Shown piece after piece: positions 1 to 8,372 of a DNA stretch of 64,000 bases. The translations under genes and the position numbers were made by a program. The notes under the pieces were generated by a model. That model had not been told where the DNA came from. It saw nothing but the letters and a program-made list of their open reading frames with translations, and did not search any database. Position 1 is the stretch's first letter. Each line of letters opens with the position of its first letter. This DNA is from Devosia indica (GTDB taxonomy: Bacteria > Pseudomonadota > Alphaproteobacteria > Rhizobiales > Devosiaceae): contig NZ_PYVZ01000003.1 of the NCBI RefSeq assembly GCF_003056405.1, positions 124,001-188,000 of the forward strand, read 5' to 3'.

Positions 1-1102
1 CCTGCGCTGCAGCAACTCCCGCCGCGCGCAGCGTCTCGCCGATTGTGCTCTCGAGTCTTTCGATGGACGGCGCCAGCGCTGCGGCAAGCTGCTGGCTTGT
101 CATTTCGGTCGCAATTTGACGATCCCGTACGTTGAACACAAAAGCCACTGTCTTCTGATCGGAAAGTGCAATTTTGGCGTCTTCCACGGCGCCGATCAGG
201 CGGTGACCCAACCGTTCTTCCACCAGCATCACGAAGGTCCTGACCTTCTCCGCCTCCTGGGCCTCGCGGATCGTCGAGCGCAGATCGCGCTGCGCCTTGG
301 CGTCGTACAACCGATTGATGCGGTGCCAGGTGGAGAGATCCACATAGGGCGCCACCGGCAGGTGCCGCTTGCCGTCGAGGGTCCGCGAGCCAAGGCCAAG
401 CTCGGGCATCACCCGGCTCATAGCCAGCAGCCGGTCAAAATCCGTTCCGCCGATATGCACGCCGGCCGTTGCCAGAATATCGTCGCTCCGGTCCGCACGG
501 CCGGCACGATCCGGCGACACGCGCACCAGGGAGAAGTCCGATGTGCCGCCGCCCAGATCGACGATCAAGGCAATGCGTTCGCCGGTGACCTGCCGCTCAT
601 AGTCGAGCGCCGCGGCAATCGGTTCGAACTGGAATGCAATCTCGTCAAAACCCTGCGCCCGCACTGCGGCCTCAAGCTGGCCCTGCGCTTCCCGATCAGC
701 CACCGGGTCGTCGTCCACGAAATGCACCGGGCGCCCCATCACAACGCTGGTCAGGTCCTGACCCAGTGCGGCCTCGGCGCGCCGTTTGAGTTCCCCGACA
801 TAGGTACCAATGATCTCGCCAAAGCCGAGGCGCCGCTTCTTGACACGGGTTGTATCGGCGAAAAGTGCCGTCCCCAGGACGCTTTTGAGCGAGCGCATTA
901 ACCGGCCGTCGGCACCGCTGACATACTCAGCCACAGCCGCCCGCCCGTAATAGAGCTGGTCATCCTCAAAGCTGAAGAACAGCACGCTGGGCAGCGTCCG
1001 CTCGTTACCTTCCAGCGCTACAAGGGCGGGTTGGCCATGGGCATCGATCTGCCCCAGCGTCGAATTGGATGTGCCGAAATCCAGGCCACAGGAATGGGTC
1101 AT
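1..1102 (-). CDS. Hsp70-family (YegD-like) chaperone/ATPase, C-terminus cut off by the window edge
   Basis: The ATG at 1102-1100 begins MTHSCGLDFGTSNSTLG, the phosphate-1 loop of the Hsp70/actin ATPase fold (DFGTSNS). The frame stays open to base 1, about 367 codons. Further in are a phosphate-2-like segment (IVDLGGGTSDFS) and an adenosine-region-like segment (AGVHIGGTDFD), both typical of Hsp70 nucleotide-binding domains. The insertion pattern and the GTSNS loop resemble E. coli YegD rather than DnaK. The part that would show a substrate-binding domain lies outside the window. YegD-type proteins have no firm client or function, so only the ATPase fold is secure. It is followed upstream, on the same strand, by a degenerate GGDEF gene 91 bp away. 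Confidence 0.85.
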   Translation of the reverse strand, partial: MTHSCGLDFGTSNSTLGQIDAHGQPALVALEGNERTLPSVLFFSFEDDQLYYGRAAVAEYVSGADGRLMRSLKSVLGTALFADTTRVKKRRLGFGEIIGTYVGELKRRAEAALGQDLTSVVMGRPVHFVDDDPVADREAQGQLEAAVRAQGFDEIAFQFEPIAAALDYERQVTGERIALIVDLGGGTSDFSLVRVSPDRAGRADRSDDILATAGVHIGGTDFDRLLAMSRVMPELGLGSRTLDGKRHLPVAPYVDLSTWHRINRLYDAKAQRDLRSTIREAQEAEKVRTFVMLVEERLGHRLIGAVEDAKIALSDQKTVAFVFNVRDRQIATEMTSQQLAAALAPSIERLESTIGETLRAAGVAAAQ

Positions 1103-1193
1103 GGCGCGCCGTCCGCAACAAAGGAGAGGTCGCGCCTACCGCGCGGGGACGGGTCTCATAAAGGCTGCCCGTTCACCTGGCAACCGTGAGGTA

Positions 1194-1832
1194 TCAGGCG
1201 GCGTGACGCCGTTTGTCGTCGCGACCGCGCAGGTCCATGACTTCCAGTCGCGCCAACCCGCGCCGCTGAGCTTTCTTGACCGCCTGCGAGGCGGCATTGA
1301 GCACGGCGCGATCCAGTTTCCCATGCGGATTGACCACGGCGATTCCGGTGCTCAGCGTCACCTGGCCGGCATGGCTTTCGCGATTGGGAATGCCCTCACG
1401 GCGCAAAGCGGCGGCAATCCGGCTGGCCAGATCCCGGGCCATCAGCGCCGGCATGTCGGGCAGCACCAGCACAAAGCCGGTCTGTCCGCTGCGCAGGCAA
1501 ATCTCGGTCTCGCGGCTCAATTGCGCGCCAATGATCGATTCGAGGGAATCAAAGCTGTCTTCAACTGCTTCGCGGCCATATGTGGCGAAGTATTCGGCAT
1601 AGCCATCGATTTCGAGGGCCAGAACACACAGCGACACGTTGCGTTCTGCGCAATAGCTCCAGCCGCGCCGCAGTTCTTCGTCGATGCGCTGCGCCAGACG
1701 GGGTTTCTTGTTGGGATTGCGGGCGATAGCGGCGTGGCCATAGGCCGGCTCCTGCGCTTCGTTGCCACGCGCCAGCGCTGTACGAATGCGCGCCCAAAGC
1801 CCTTCACTGCCGCTCATGGTCACTCTGTTCAT
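1194..1832 (-). CDS. Degenerate GGDEF-domain protein
   Basis: A 212-residue protein with no membrane segment or signal peptide. From about residue 45 it follows a GGDEF domain: LAQRIDEELRR, then ALEIDGYAEY where active enzymes have the DxDxFK/N metal-binding stretch, then RSGQTGF at the place of R-[GGDEF]-F, and LSTGIAV near the end (compare the S-x-G-[VI]-A motif). The signature is RSGQTGF rather than R-GGDEF-F, so loss of diguanylate cyclase activity is expected and a binding or regulatory role is more likely. That is inference from the missing residues. The neighbour downstream is the Hsp70-like gene on the same strand, possibly co-transcribed. Confidence 0.7.
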   Translation of the reverse strand: MNRVTMSGSEGLWARIRTALARGNEAQEPAYGHAAIARNPNKKPRLAQRIDEELRRGWSYCAERNVSLCVLALEIDGYAEYFATYGREAVEDSFDSLESIIGAQLSRETEICLRSGQTGFVLVLPDMPALMARDLASRIAAALRREGIPNRESHAGQVTLSTGIAVVNPHGKLDRAVLNAASQAVKKAQRRGLARLEVMDLRGRDDKRRHAA

Positions 1833-1908
1833 CTAGCCTGTCCTGGGCCATTACCCGATTGGGCCAATCAGGCCACACTTATGGTTAACAGCAGGTAAGC
1901 ACTTCACA

Positions 1909-2364
1909 TCAAAGGCTTTCCGGCGGCTCCCATTCGGGCCAGTCCACCGCATGTTCTTCCCAGTCCTCAGGATTAATTTCCGTCTCCAGAAACGTTCGCC
2001 CTTTGACCGAAACGCCCACATCCACCACGGTTTGCGGGTCGCCCGAGACCAGCGGATGCCACCAGGCCAGGCCCTTGCCCTCGGCCAGACGGCGATAGGC
2101 GCAGGTGGTAGGGATCCAGGGAATTTCCCGCACGTTCTCCGGCGTCAGCTTGATGCAGTCTGGCACGATTTCCTTGCGCCGGGGATAGTTTGTACAGGCG
2201 CAAGTGTCTCCATCGAGCAGTTTGCAACGCACATCCGAGGTGATGAGCGCGCCGCTATCCTCATCCTCAAGCTTGATCAGGCAGCACCGCCCGCAGCCGT
2301 CGCACAGGGCTTCCCATTCGGTTGGAGACATCTGCTCGAGCGACTTTTCTTCCCAGAAGGCCAT
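1909..2364 (-). CDS. YcgN-family cysteine-cluster protein (UPF0260)
   Basis: A 151-residue protein. I chose the ATG at 2364 (MAFWEEKSLEQM) because family members start this way; the 59 codons open upstream look like leader sequence. It carries CDGCGRCC near residue 22 and further cysteines (VRCKLLDGDTCACTNY, PDCIKL), the pattern of the YkgJ/YcgN zinc- or iron-binding cluster family. Other recognisable segments are IPWIPTTCAYR and the tryptophan-rich tail. The biochemical role of the family is not established. It is transcribed divergently from the penicillin-binding protein gene, with about 134 bp between the two starts. Confidence 0.85.
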   Translation of the reverse strand: MAFWEEKSLEQMSPTEWEALCDGCGRCCLIKLEDEDSGALITSDVRCKLLDGDTCACTNYPRRKEIVPDCIKLTPENVREIPWIPTTCAYRRLAEGKGLAWWHPLVSGDPQTVVDVGVSVKGRTFLETEINPEDWEEHAVDWPEWEPPESL

Positions 2365-2498
2365 ATTTACCGTTTGCCATTCATGTTGTTGCCGGTTTGC
2401 GCTTGCGGGCAGGCCAATGCAATCATATTCCAGCGATTGCGTTGCCTTGTCCGGGTTTTGCGGACAATCCTCCCCATAACGGGGCGTTGGGGTGCAAA

Positions 2499-4658
2499 GT
2501 GCAGGATCCATTCTACACCAAGGAAAAGAAGCGCAAGCCAAAAGCCGGCATGTTGGCGGCCGACGCCTGGCTCGATTCCTCGCTCTATGAATTCTGGCAG
2601 ACCCTGGGCCGTGGCTACACCCGCTACCAGGACTTCATGTCCCGCTTTCACGTTTCGGGCATAAGGCGCTTCTTCGTCGAAATTCTGTCCGATGCCTTCA
2701 GTTTCGGCGCGATTGGCGCTGTTTTGATGACTGCCCTCGCTTTGCCCGCCTTCGATATCATCGACCGCGGCGCCTTCAACAAGGCCGAGGATTATTCGGT
2801 CGTGTTCATGGATCGATTCGGCAATGAGATCGGCCGACGCGGCATCCGCTCGGATGATAGCGTCGCGCTCGACCAGATGCCCGACTATCTGCTCAAGGCG
2901 ACCCTGGCCACCGAGGACCGGCGCTTTTACGAGCATTTCGGCATCGACGTCGTAGGCACGCTGCGTGCCCTGATGAGCAATGCGCAGGGCGATCGCGGCA
3001 CCCAGGGCGGGTCCTCGATCACCCAGCAGCTTGCCAAGAACCTGTTCCTTTCCTCAGAGCGCACGCTGGAGCGCAAGATCGTCGAAGCCTTCTTGTCGGT
3101 GTGGCTTGAATGGAACTACTCCAAGGATCAGATCCTCAAGCTCTATTTCGACCGCGCCTATATGGGTGGCGGCAATTATGGGGTGACCGCCGCCGCTGAA
3201 TTCTATTTCGGCAAGCGCGTGCAAGATATCAGCCTGGCCGAGGCTGCCATGCTTGCCGGCATGTTCAAGGCGCCAGGCAATTACGCGCCCCATGTTGATC
3301 TGGCTGCCGCGCGCGGCCGCGCCAATCTGGTGCTGACAAATCTGGTCGCGTCCGGCTTTCTCACCGAGGGCCAGGTGACGGCAGCGCGCCGGCATCCGGC
3401 CGCTGCCATTGACCGCAGCGACGATATCAACTCTCCCAACTATTTCCTCGACTGGGCTTTCGAGGAAGCCAAGGCGATCATCGAATCCACCAATGCGCCG
3501 GGCAATAACTTCATCGTCCGCACCACGATCGATACGACGCTGCAATCCTATGCCGAGGAAGCCATTACCTCGGTCATCCGCGAACAGGGCGAGCAATATC
3601 GGGTCGAACAGGGCGCCATGGTTGTTACCGACACCCAGGGGGCCATCCGCGCCATGGTGGGCGGCACGGACTACGCCAAGAGTCAGTTCAACCGCGCCAT
3701 CGTCTCCACCCGCCAGCCCGGTTCATCCTACAAGCCGTTCGTCTATGCGGAGGCCTTTGAGCAGCTAGGCCTGACACCCAGCGACACGATTTCGGACCGC
3801 CCGGTCTGCATTGGTGACTGGTGCCCGCAGAATTACGGCCGTTCCTATCGAGGCCAGACAACCCTGCTCAGCGCCTTTGCCGCGTCGATCAACACCGTGC
3901 CCGTCACCCTCTCGATCAAGACCGGGCGCGATGCAATCGCCCAACTCAGCTATCGCATGGGGCTGCGGCAGGAATACCCCGTTACGCGCTCACTGGCGCT
4001 CGGGGTGGCCTCCGTTTCGGTGCTGGACATGACCAGCTCCTATGCTGTCTTTGCCAATCGCGGCTACAAGACCCAGGCCTATGGCCTGACCCGCATGACG
4101 ACGCTCAATGACCAGCTCGTCTGGGAACGCGATGCGGATGCACCGCGCGAACGCGTGCTCTCTGAGCAGACGGTGTCCTATATGAACCAAATGATGCATA
4201 CGGTGGTCACTGGTGGGACAGGGCGGCGTGCCGCTGTGGATGGCGTGCCTGCATTGGGTAAGACCGGCACCACCACGTCTTATCGCGATGCCTGGTTTTG
4301 CGGCTTCACCGGCAATTACGTGGCTGCTGTTTGGTTCGGCAATGACGACTACAGGCCGACCAACAATCTCACAGGCGGCTCCCTGCCCGCCACGGCATGG
4401 CAGAAATTCATGGCCTTTGCCCACACCAATATCGAAGTCATGCCGGTCTTCGGCGTCGATTTCGATCCACCGCAGGCCATTGTCGCCGATACAGATCTGG
4501 AACAGGTCGAAGAAGTGGCTGAGCGTCCGCCCAGCCTCAAGCCGGCCGCCGCCCGCAAATTGCTCGATCTGGCGGATCGCCTGGAAGCGGCCGGCGCGAG
4601 CGCCGCGCCGATCCGTGACACCGCACAGGCACCCGGATCAGGGCCGACCGGCCTTTGA
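2499..4658 (+). CDS. Class A penicillin-binding protein (PBP1a-type transglycosylase/transpeptidase)
   Basis: Bifunctional peptidoglycan synthase of the inner membrane. A GTG at 2499 behind a G-rich stretch gives 719 residues (VQDPFYTKEKK); an ATG at 2550 is an alternative. One membrane anchor lies near residues 65-85. The GT51 glycosyltransferase domain has TEDRRFYEHFG with the catalytic Glu at residue 139, then GGSSITQQLAKNLFL. The transpeptidase domain has the SxxK motif at S409-K412 (PGSSYKPF), SxN at S463-N465 and KTG at K588-G590. All catalytic motifs are intact. The proline-rich tail after residue 650 is typical linker sequence. Usual class A PBPs have 650-850 residues, so the gene is full length. 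Confidence 0.93.
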   Translation: MQDPFYTKEKKRKPKAGMLAADAWLDSSLYEFWQTLGRGYTRYQDFMSRFHVSGIRRFFVEILSDAFSFGAIGAVLMTALALPAFDIIDRGAFNKAEDYSVVFMDRFGNEIGRRGIRSDDSVALDQMPDYLLKATLATEDRRFYEHFGIDVVGTLRALMSNAQGDRGTQGGSSITQQLAKNLFLSSERTLERKIVEAFLSVWLEWNYSKDQILKLYFDRAYMGGGNYGVTAAAEFYFGKRVQDISLAEAAMLAGMFKAPGNYAPHVDLAAARGRANLVLTNLVASGFLTEGQVTAARRHPAAAIDRSDDINSPNYFLDWAFEEAKAIIESTNAPGNNFIVRTTIDTTLQSYAEEAITSVIREQGEQYRVEQGAMVVTDTQGAIRAMVGGTDYAKSQFNRAIVSTRQPGSSYKPFVYAEAFEQLGLTPSDTISDRPVCIGDWCPQNYGRSYRGQTTLLSAFAASINTVPVTLSIKTGRDAIAQLSYRMGLRQEYPVTRSLALGVASVSVLDMTSSYAVFANRGYKTQAYGLTRMTTLNDQLVWERDADAPRERVLSEQTVSYMNQMMHTVVTGGTGRRAAVDGVPALGKTGTTTSYRDAWFCGFTGNYVAAVWFGNDDYRPTNNLTGGSLPATAWQKFMAFAHTNIEVMPVFGVDFDPPQAIVADTDLEQVEEVAERPPSLKPAAARKLLDLADRLEAAGASAAPIRDTAQAPGSGPTGL

Positions 4659-4762
4659 CGTCACAAACGCCTTCCGCACCGGCTATTGCATTGCTACAAG
4701 CCTTGCCGACCCTTTACGCAGCGGCCCGGCCAACCATGCCACAAATGCAGACGAGCTGACCC

Positions 4763-5338
4763 GTGCGTTTCATTTTGCGCCTCCTCACCGCCATCTGCAT
4801 TGCCCTGGCTGTCGGCTTTGGACTGAGCTACTATGCTCTCACCGATGGACGCCTGTTTGGGGCCGTGTCTCTGGGACCCTGGACAGCCTGGCCAGATGTT
4901 GGCTCTCCAGCCCCCAATCCCTATACGCGCGGTCACATCACCCGGGAGGCGGCGCTACAGCTTGGACAAAGCGAGGGCCTGGAATTCCTTGCCACCACCG
5001 ACAGCGATGGCGCGCCACTCGATCTGGCCTGCTCCTATGTGATCGCTGGGCATGTTCCAGTCTCGACCTTCTGGACACTTTCCGCAGTTGATAGCGAATG
5101 GGTCAACCTCGCCGCCCCCGGCACGGAGACAACCTTGCGCTCTAATGAAATCATGCGCCAGCCGGATGGTGAAATGCGGCTTCATGTCGGCACGCAATTG
5201 CGACCGGGTAATTGGCTCGAACTGGCCGGCAGCGGGGCGTTCCAACTCGTCCTGACGCTCTACGACACCCGGGCTCTGTCCAGCTTTGCCTCCTCAGATA
5301 CGACCATGCCCTCCATCACCCTGGAGGAGTGCCCGTGA
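4763..5338 (+). CDS. DUF1214-domain membrane-anchored protein
   Basis: A 191-residue protein beginning at a GTG with an N-terminal membrane helix or signal (residues 3-26, FILRLLTAICIALAVGFGL). The C-terminal half (WLELAGSGAFQLVLTLYDTRA) matches the DUF1214 fold seen at the end of longer DUF1254/DUF1214 proteins. Here the two domains are separate genes, this one first and DUF1254 second, joined by a GTGA overlap at 5335-5338. The combination is known in alphaproteobacteria but has no established activity. It probably acts at the inner membrane or in the periplasm. It opens a four-gene unit that ends with a NUDIX hydrolase. Confidence 0.75.
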   Translation: MRFILRLLTAICIALAVGFGLSYYALTDGRLFGAVSLGPWTAWPDVGSPAPNPYTRGHITREAALQLGQSEGLEFLATTDSDGAPLDLACSYVIAGHVPVSTFWTLSAVDSEWVNLAAPGTETTLRSNEIMRQPDGEMRLHVGTQLRPGNWLELAGSGAFQLVLTLYDTRALSSFASSDTTMPSITLEECP

Positions 5339-5880
5339 CCCGGACCTTGCTCTGGCTGATCGGCGGGCTGATCTTGGGTGGCATCATCCATATCACTGCC
5401 ATTCTGACCCTGCCGCTTCTGGCCGAGGAAACCACCTGGTCCCGCATCAGTGCGCTTGACGCAAGCAATCGCATGCTGGTGCTCGACCGCGTGGCACAGG
5501 GCGATCCCAATCCGCTGCATCTGGATCCCGAGTTGAGCTATGGGCTGTGCCAGATCAACCTCAGCGAAGGCCCGGCCTATCTCAATGGCGTGCTGCCCGA
5601 CGCCTTCTGGTCGGTTGCCGTCTATGACCAGAACGGCATCGTCATCTATTCCACGACCAATCGCGACGGTATCGGCCAGACGGTCGATATGGGCATATTC
5701 AATGCCGCGCAGACGCGCCTGCTGGCCCAGCAGCAGATCGATATTGCCGAAGGGCTGCTCATCGTTGAGGCACCAGCCAACCAGCTCTTTGTGCTCGTTC
5801 GCCTGTCCGCGCCCCATGAGGCAATGCGTACCCGCTTCGAGCAGGAACTGTCCGAAATTACGTGTGGGCCAAGGGCATGA
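5335..5880 (+). CDS. DUF1254-domain membrane-anchored protein
   Basis: A 181-residue protein. The GTG at 5335 overlaps the previous stop by four bases and is preceded by GGAGGAG at 5324-5330, a strong ribosome binding site. One N-terminal membrane helix (LLWLIGGLILGGIIHITAIL) is followed by a domain with LSYGLCQINLSEGP and FWSVAVYDQNG, the pattern of DUF1254 proteins. It is about half the length of classical DUF1254-DUF1214 fusions because the second domain sits in the gene before. Translational coupling to both neighbours suggests the products are made together, perhaps as a complex. Function unknown. Confidence 0.75.
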   Translation: MTRTLLWLIGGLILGGIIHITAILTLPLLAEETTWSRISALDASNRMLVLDRVAQGDPNPLHLDPELSYGLCQINLSEGPAYLNGVLPDAFWSVAVYDQNGIVIYSTTNRDGIGQTVDMGIFNAAQTRLLAQQQIDIAEGLLIVEAPANQLFVLVRLSAPHEAMRTRFEQELSEITCGPRA

Positions 5881-6176
5881 TGATGGGCGACTATTTTGAG
5901 CTGCGCAGGCGCAGCGACGACCTGATCTACAAATTCATGCGCGCAACACGGGAAGATGGACGGCCCGGTTTCAGGAGGTCGGATCGTGACCTGTGGATCG
6001 AATTTCGACCAGAGCTGGGCTGGATCGCCTGGGACGATGAGAACAATAGACTCTCAGGCCGACCGTGGCATGTCCTGCCCGGGGACCAGTCACCGGACGG
6101 ACCACCCGCTGGCGAATGGGTCAGCAAGAAGGGCGACAAGTCCTACGTCTATGAGCTGGTCTACACAGATCCATGA
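5877..6176 (+). CDS. Small unknown protein between DUF1254 and NUDIX genes
   Basis: A 99-residue soluble protein rich in charged and aromatic residues (LWIEFRPELGWIAWDDENNR, SYVYELVYTDP). I do not recognise the family. The ATG at 5877 overlaps the DUF1254 stop by four bases (ATGA), and three consecutive ATG codons make the exact start uncertain. Its own stop overlaps the NUDIX start in the same way, so it is translated as part of the unit. It has no signal peptide, membrane segment or cysteine pair. A short beta-rich domain is plausible from the alternating hydrophobic pattern. Confidence 0.6.
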   Translation: MMMGDYFELRRRSDDLIYKFMRATREDGRPGFRRSDRDLWIEFRPELGWIAWDDENNRLSGRPWHVLPGDQSPDGPPAGEWVSKKGDKSYVYELVYTDP

Positions 6177-6745
6177 CGCCGCAAGCCTTTGATAACCTGC
6201 TTGCCGCCACGGTGGCTCGCTACCTCTCGGAAGTCGCTGCACCTGGCGAACATCTCGCTTTGCTCCGCTGGCAGATCGAACAGGGCCATCGGCTTGATTT
6301 GCGCACCACCTATCCCGGCCACGTGACAACCAGCGCCATTATCCTCTCGCCCGACCACCGCCAGACTTTGCTGATCGACCACATCACGATCGGCCGCTGG
6401 CTGCAGCCGGGCGGGCATTATGAGGACGCGCCGGCCTTTCACCACTCCGCCATGCGCGAGGCCGAGGAAGAGACCGGCGTCACCGGCCTGACCCTGCACC
6501 CCTGGCACAGCCAAAGCGACCTGCCCTTCGCCATCGACAGCCATGACGTGCCAGGCAAGGCTTCGCGCAACGAGCCGCCGCACATCCACCACGATCTGCA
6601 GTATCTCTTCCTTGCAGACCCGGCCCTGCCCCTGGTCGCCCAGCTCGAAGAGGTCCATGCCGCGCAGTGGCAGGATGTGGCAATGCTGGACGAATTCGCA
6701 CCCAAGGCCGCCGATCGACTGCGCACACTTGCCGCGCCGGGCTGA
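6173..6745 (+). CDS. NUDIX hydrolase
   Basis: A 190-residue protein starting with an ATG that overlaps the previous stop (ATGA at 6173-6176). The Nudix box is clear: GGHYEDAPAF followed by REAEEETG, matching G-x5-E-x7-REUxEExGU, which binds the metal that drives hydrolysis of a nucleoside diphosphate linked to another group. The substrate cannot be read from the sequence. The sheet around the box (TSAIILSPDHRQTLLIDH before it, HHDLQYLFLADP after it) agrees with a standard single-domain enzyme. It ends the 4763-6745 unit. Confidence 0.88.
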   Translation: MTPQAFDNLLAATVARYLSEVAAPGEHLALLRWQIEQGHRLDLRTTYPGHVTTSAIILSPDHRQTLLIDHITIGRWLQPGGHYEDAPAFHHSAMREAEEETGVTGLTLHPWHSQSDLPFAIDSHDVPGKASRNEPPHIHHDLQYLFLADPALPLVAQLEEVHAAQWQDVAMLDEFAPKAADRLRTLAAPG

Positions 6746-6764
6746 TGCTTATGTAACGGCTCGG

Positions 6765-7553
6765 CTATCCAGCCGGTAATGAAATCTCCGGGCAGCCACG
6801 CCGCGTACGGTTCGCCTCGCGGTCCAGAAATTCCCGCATGGCTCCAGCATGCAGTGCCGCAAATTCCAGGCGTCGGATCCACTGCAAAGGATCCTCGTCG
6901 CCGCTGTCTTGTTCGGCCCCAAACTCGTGGACAGTTCGGTAGTACAGCGCATCAGATTCGACATAACCCAGCGTGAGCCCTGCGCGCCTGGCCAGCAGAG
7001 GCCATTCGACATCATTGGCGAGACTGTCGATCCGGCTCTCAGTCGCGATCAATTGCACCGCCGCTGGTGAAAGACGCCTGATGGCGAACATCAGGTCCCA
7101 ATTCTCTCCGGTAAGCAGTTGGTGGGTGTGATTGACCAGTCGTTCGGTCTCCCGCAGCCGACGAGGCTCTTGCGCAAGCGCGCACTCGGAGCGCCCGACC
7201 ACCAGAAGATCCGCGTCGGGCTCGGTCGCCAACGCCCGATTCAGATCATCCCGACCAAGTTCTACCCAGCGTAGCAAATGGTCAAAATCGGCATAAAGGA
7301 CGTGGCGGCCATCAGCCGCTTGTACAACTGCATCGCGCCGAAACCGACCGATATGGGCTTCATTGCTCACATGGCGAGTGATCGTCGCGCCCAGAGCAGC
7401 GGCGGCATCCACCACTTCGGGCCGTGTGAGATCAGAGACATTGAGCGCGATGGTGGGGAACACCGCCTGCAAATCCGCTGTCAGCCGCGTTATCGCATCA
7501 GCAGTTCGACCGACCGGATCATGCAGAGTTGCACCAAGCACCACCTCGATCAT
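6765..7553 (-). CDS. Glycosyltransferase-like (GT-A-type) protein of unknown substrate
   Basis: A 262-residue protein without membrane segments. It starts MIEVVLGATLHDPVGR and contains GRHVLYADFDHLLRW, where a DxD-like motif follows a beta-strand, as in GT-A nucleotide-sugar transferases. A later segment (SLANDVEWPLLARRAG) fits the acceptor-side half of such folds. The overall similarity is weak and I infer only the fold class. The gene converges on the NUDIX gene, with 19 bp between the ends, and lies downstream of the tetR-like gene on the same strand. Confidence 0.5.
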   Translation of the reverse strand: MIEVVLGATLHDPVGRTADAITRLTADLQAVFPTIALNVSDLTRPEVVDAAAALGATITRHVSNEAHIGRFRRDAVVQAADGRHVLYADFDHLLRWVELGRDDLNRALATEPDADLLVVGRSECALAQEPRRLRETERLVNHTHQLLTGENWDLMFAIRRLSPAAVQLIATESRIDSLANDVEWPLLARRAGLTLGYVESDALYYRTVHEFGAEQDSGDEDPLQWIRRLEFAALHAGAMREFLDREANRTRRGCPEISLPAG

Positions 7554-7607
7554 GTCGCCCCCAATAAACCGTCGCAGTGCAATGCTGGCCCTGCCGGTTG
7601 CCGCTGT

Positions 7608-8300
7608 CTAGTCCTCCGCCGGCAAGAGCGCGTCGACAAATCCCGGCTCGACAAACTGGATGCTGCCATCAGGCAGACCTAGAACCCGGTCAATCACCAC
7701 ACCCTGCCAGTCCAGCGCCGCACTCAACGCGGCATTGGCCGCCCGTGCATCGCCGGTCCCCTTGCTGGTGATCGCCCTGGCCACGGCGTCGTGGGTCATG
7801 CTGCCCAGCGCCAATATGGCCTGCGCTGCCAGGTGAGCGTCGGGCACGTCAAAGCTGCCATCGTCCCGCCCCGCTGCGATGATCTCGGCAAACAGGGGCA
7901 GTACAGCTTCAATATTGACGCGGTTGATCCGATGATAGAGCGTCATGTTTTCCGGGCGCAGCAGCGCCGCGAAGGCCGCCAGAATACCCTCGGCATGCTC
8001 CGCCTTGAACCGGCGCAACGCCCGCAGGGACTGGTTGAGCCGTTCGAAGGCGGTCAGACCGGGGACATCCATTACCTCCTTGATGAGCTGCGTGGACACG
8101 CCCGCAAGGCGCTGGCTCACGGCTTCCAGCACATCCTCCTTGGCCGCAAAATGGTGATAGAAACCGCCCTTTGACACCCCGGCAGCAAGCATCAGGTCTT
8201 GAACTGTCGTCGCCTCGAAACCCTTGGTGAAAAACAGGTTCTGCGCACAATCCAGGATCTGTTCGCGCCGCTCGTCCGCGCTGAGATAGCTCCGCGCCAA
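7608..8300 (-). CDS. TetR/AcrR-family repressor next to an ABC exporter
   Basis: I chose a TTG start at 8300 (LARSYLSADERREQIL) because AAGGAG lies seven bases upstream, giving 230 residues, a usual TetR size. The N-terminal helix-turn-helix is typical: RREQILDCAQNLFFTKGFEATTV, then DLMLAAGVSKGGFYHHFAAKEDV. The C-terminal ligand-binding domain is divergent, as usual. The gene is divergent from a three-gene ABC-2 exporter, and a 21-bp imperfect palindrome lies in the 72-bp gap, so it probably represses itself and the exporter until a ligand releases it. The inducing ligand is unknown. Confidence 0.88.
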   Translation of the reverse strand: MARSYLSADERREQILDCAQNLFFTKGFEATTVQDLMLAAGVSKGGFYHHFAAKEDVLEAVSQRLAGVSTQLIKEVMDVPGLTAFERLNQSLRALRRFKAEHAEGILAAFAALLRPENMTLYHRINRVNIEAVLPLFAEIIAAGRDDGSFDVPDAHLAAQAILALGSMTHDAVARAITSKGTGDARAANAALSAALDWQGVVIDRVLGLPDGSIQFVEPGFVDALLPAED

Positions 8301-8315
8301 TCCAATTCTCCTTGC

Positions 8316-8336
8316 AAACCGACCGTCGGTCTGTTT
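8316..8336. promoter_or_regulatory. Palindromic TetR-type operator
   Basis: Twenty-one bases (AAACCGACCGTCGGTCTGTTT) form an inverted repeat centred on 8326 with only two mismatched pairs. It lies between the tetR-like start (8300) and the ATPase start (8373), where a repressor would block both promoters. Size and symmetry fit TetR operators; binding is inference. Confidence 0.7.
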
Positions 8337-8372
8337 ATGCTGCACTGCGCCAGTCAAGTCAAGGAGCCGGTC

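Noticed and set aside
116-901. Long open frame on the plus strand, opposite the Hsp70-like gene
   Set aside because: The protein has no recognisable domain, while the minus-strand frame gives the Hsp70 phosphate loops.
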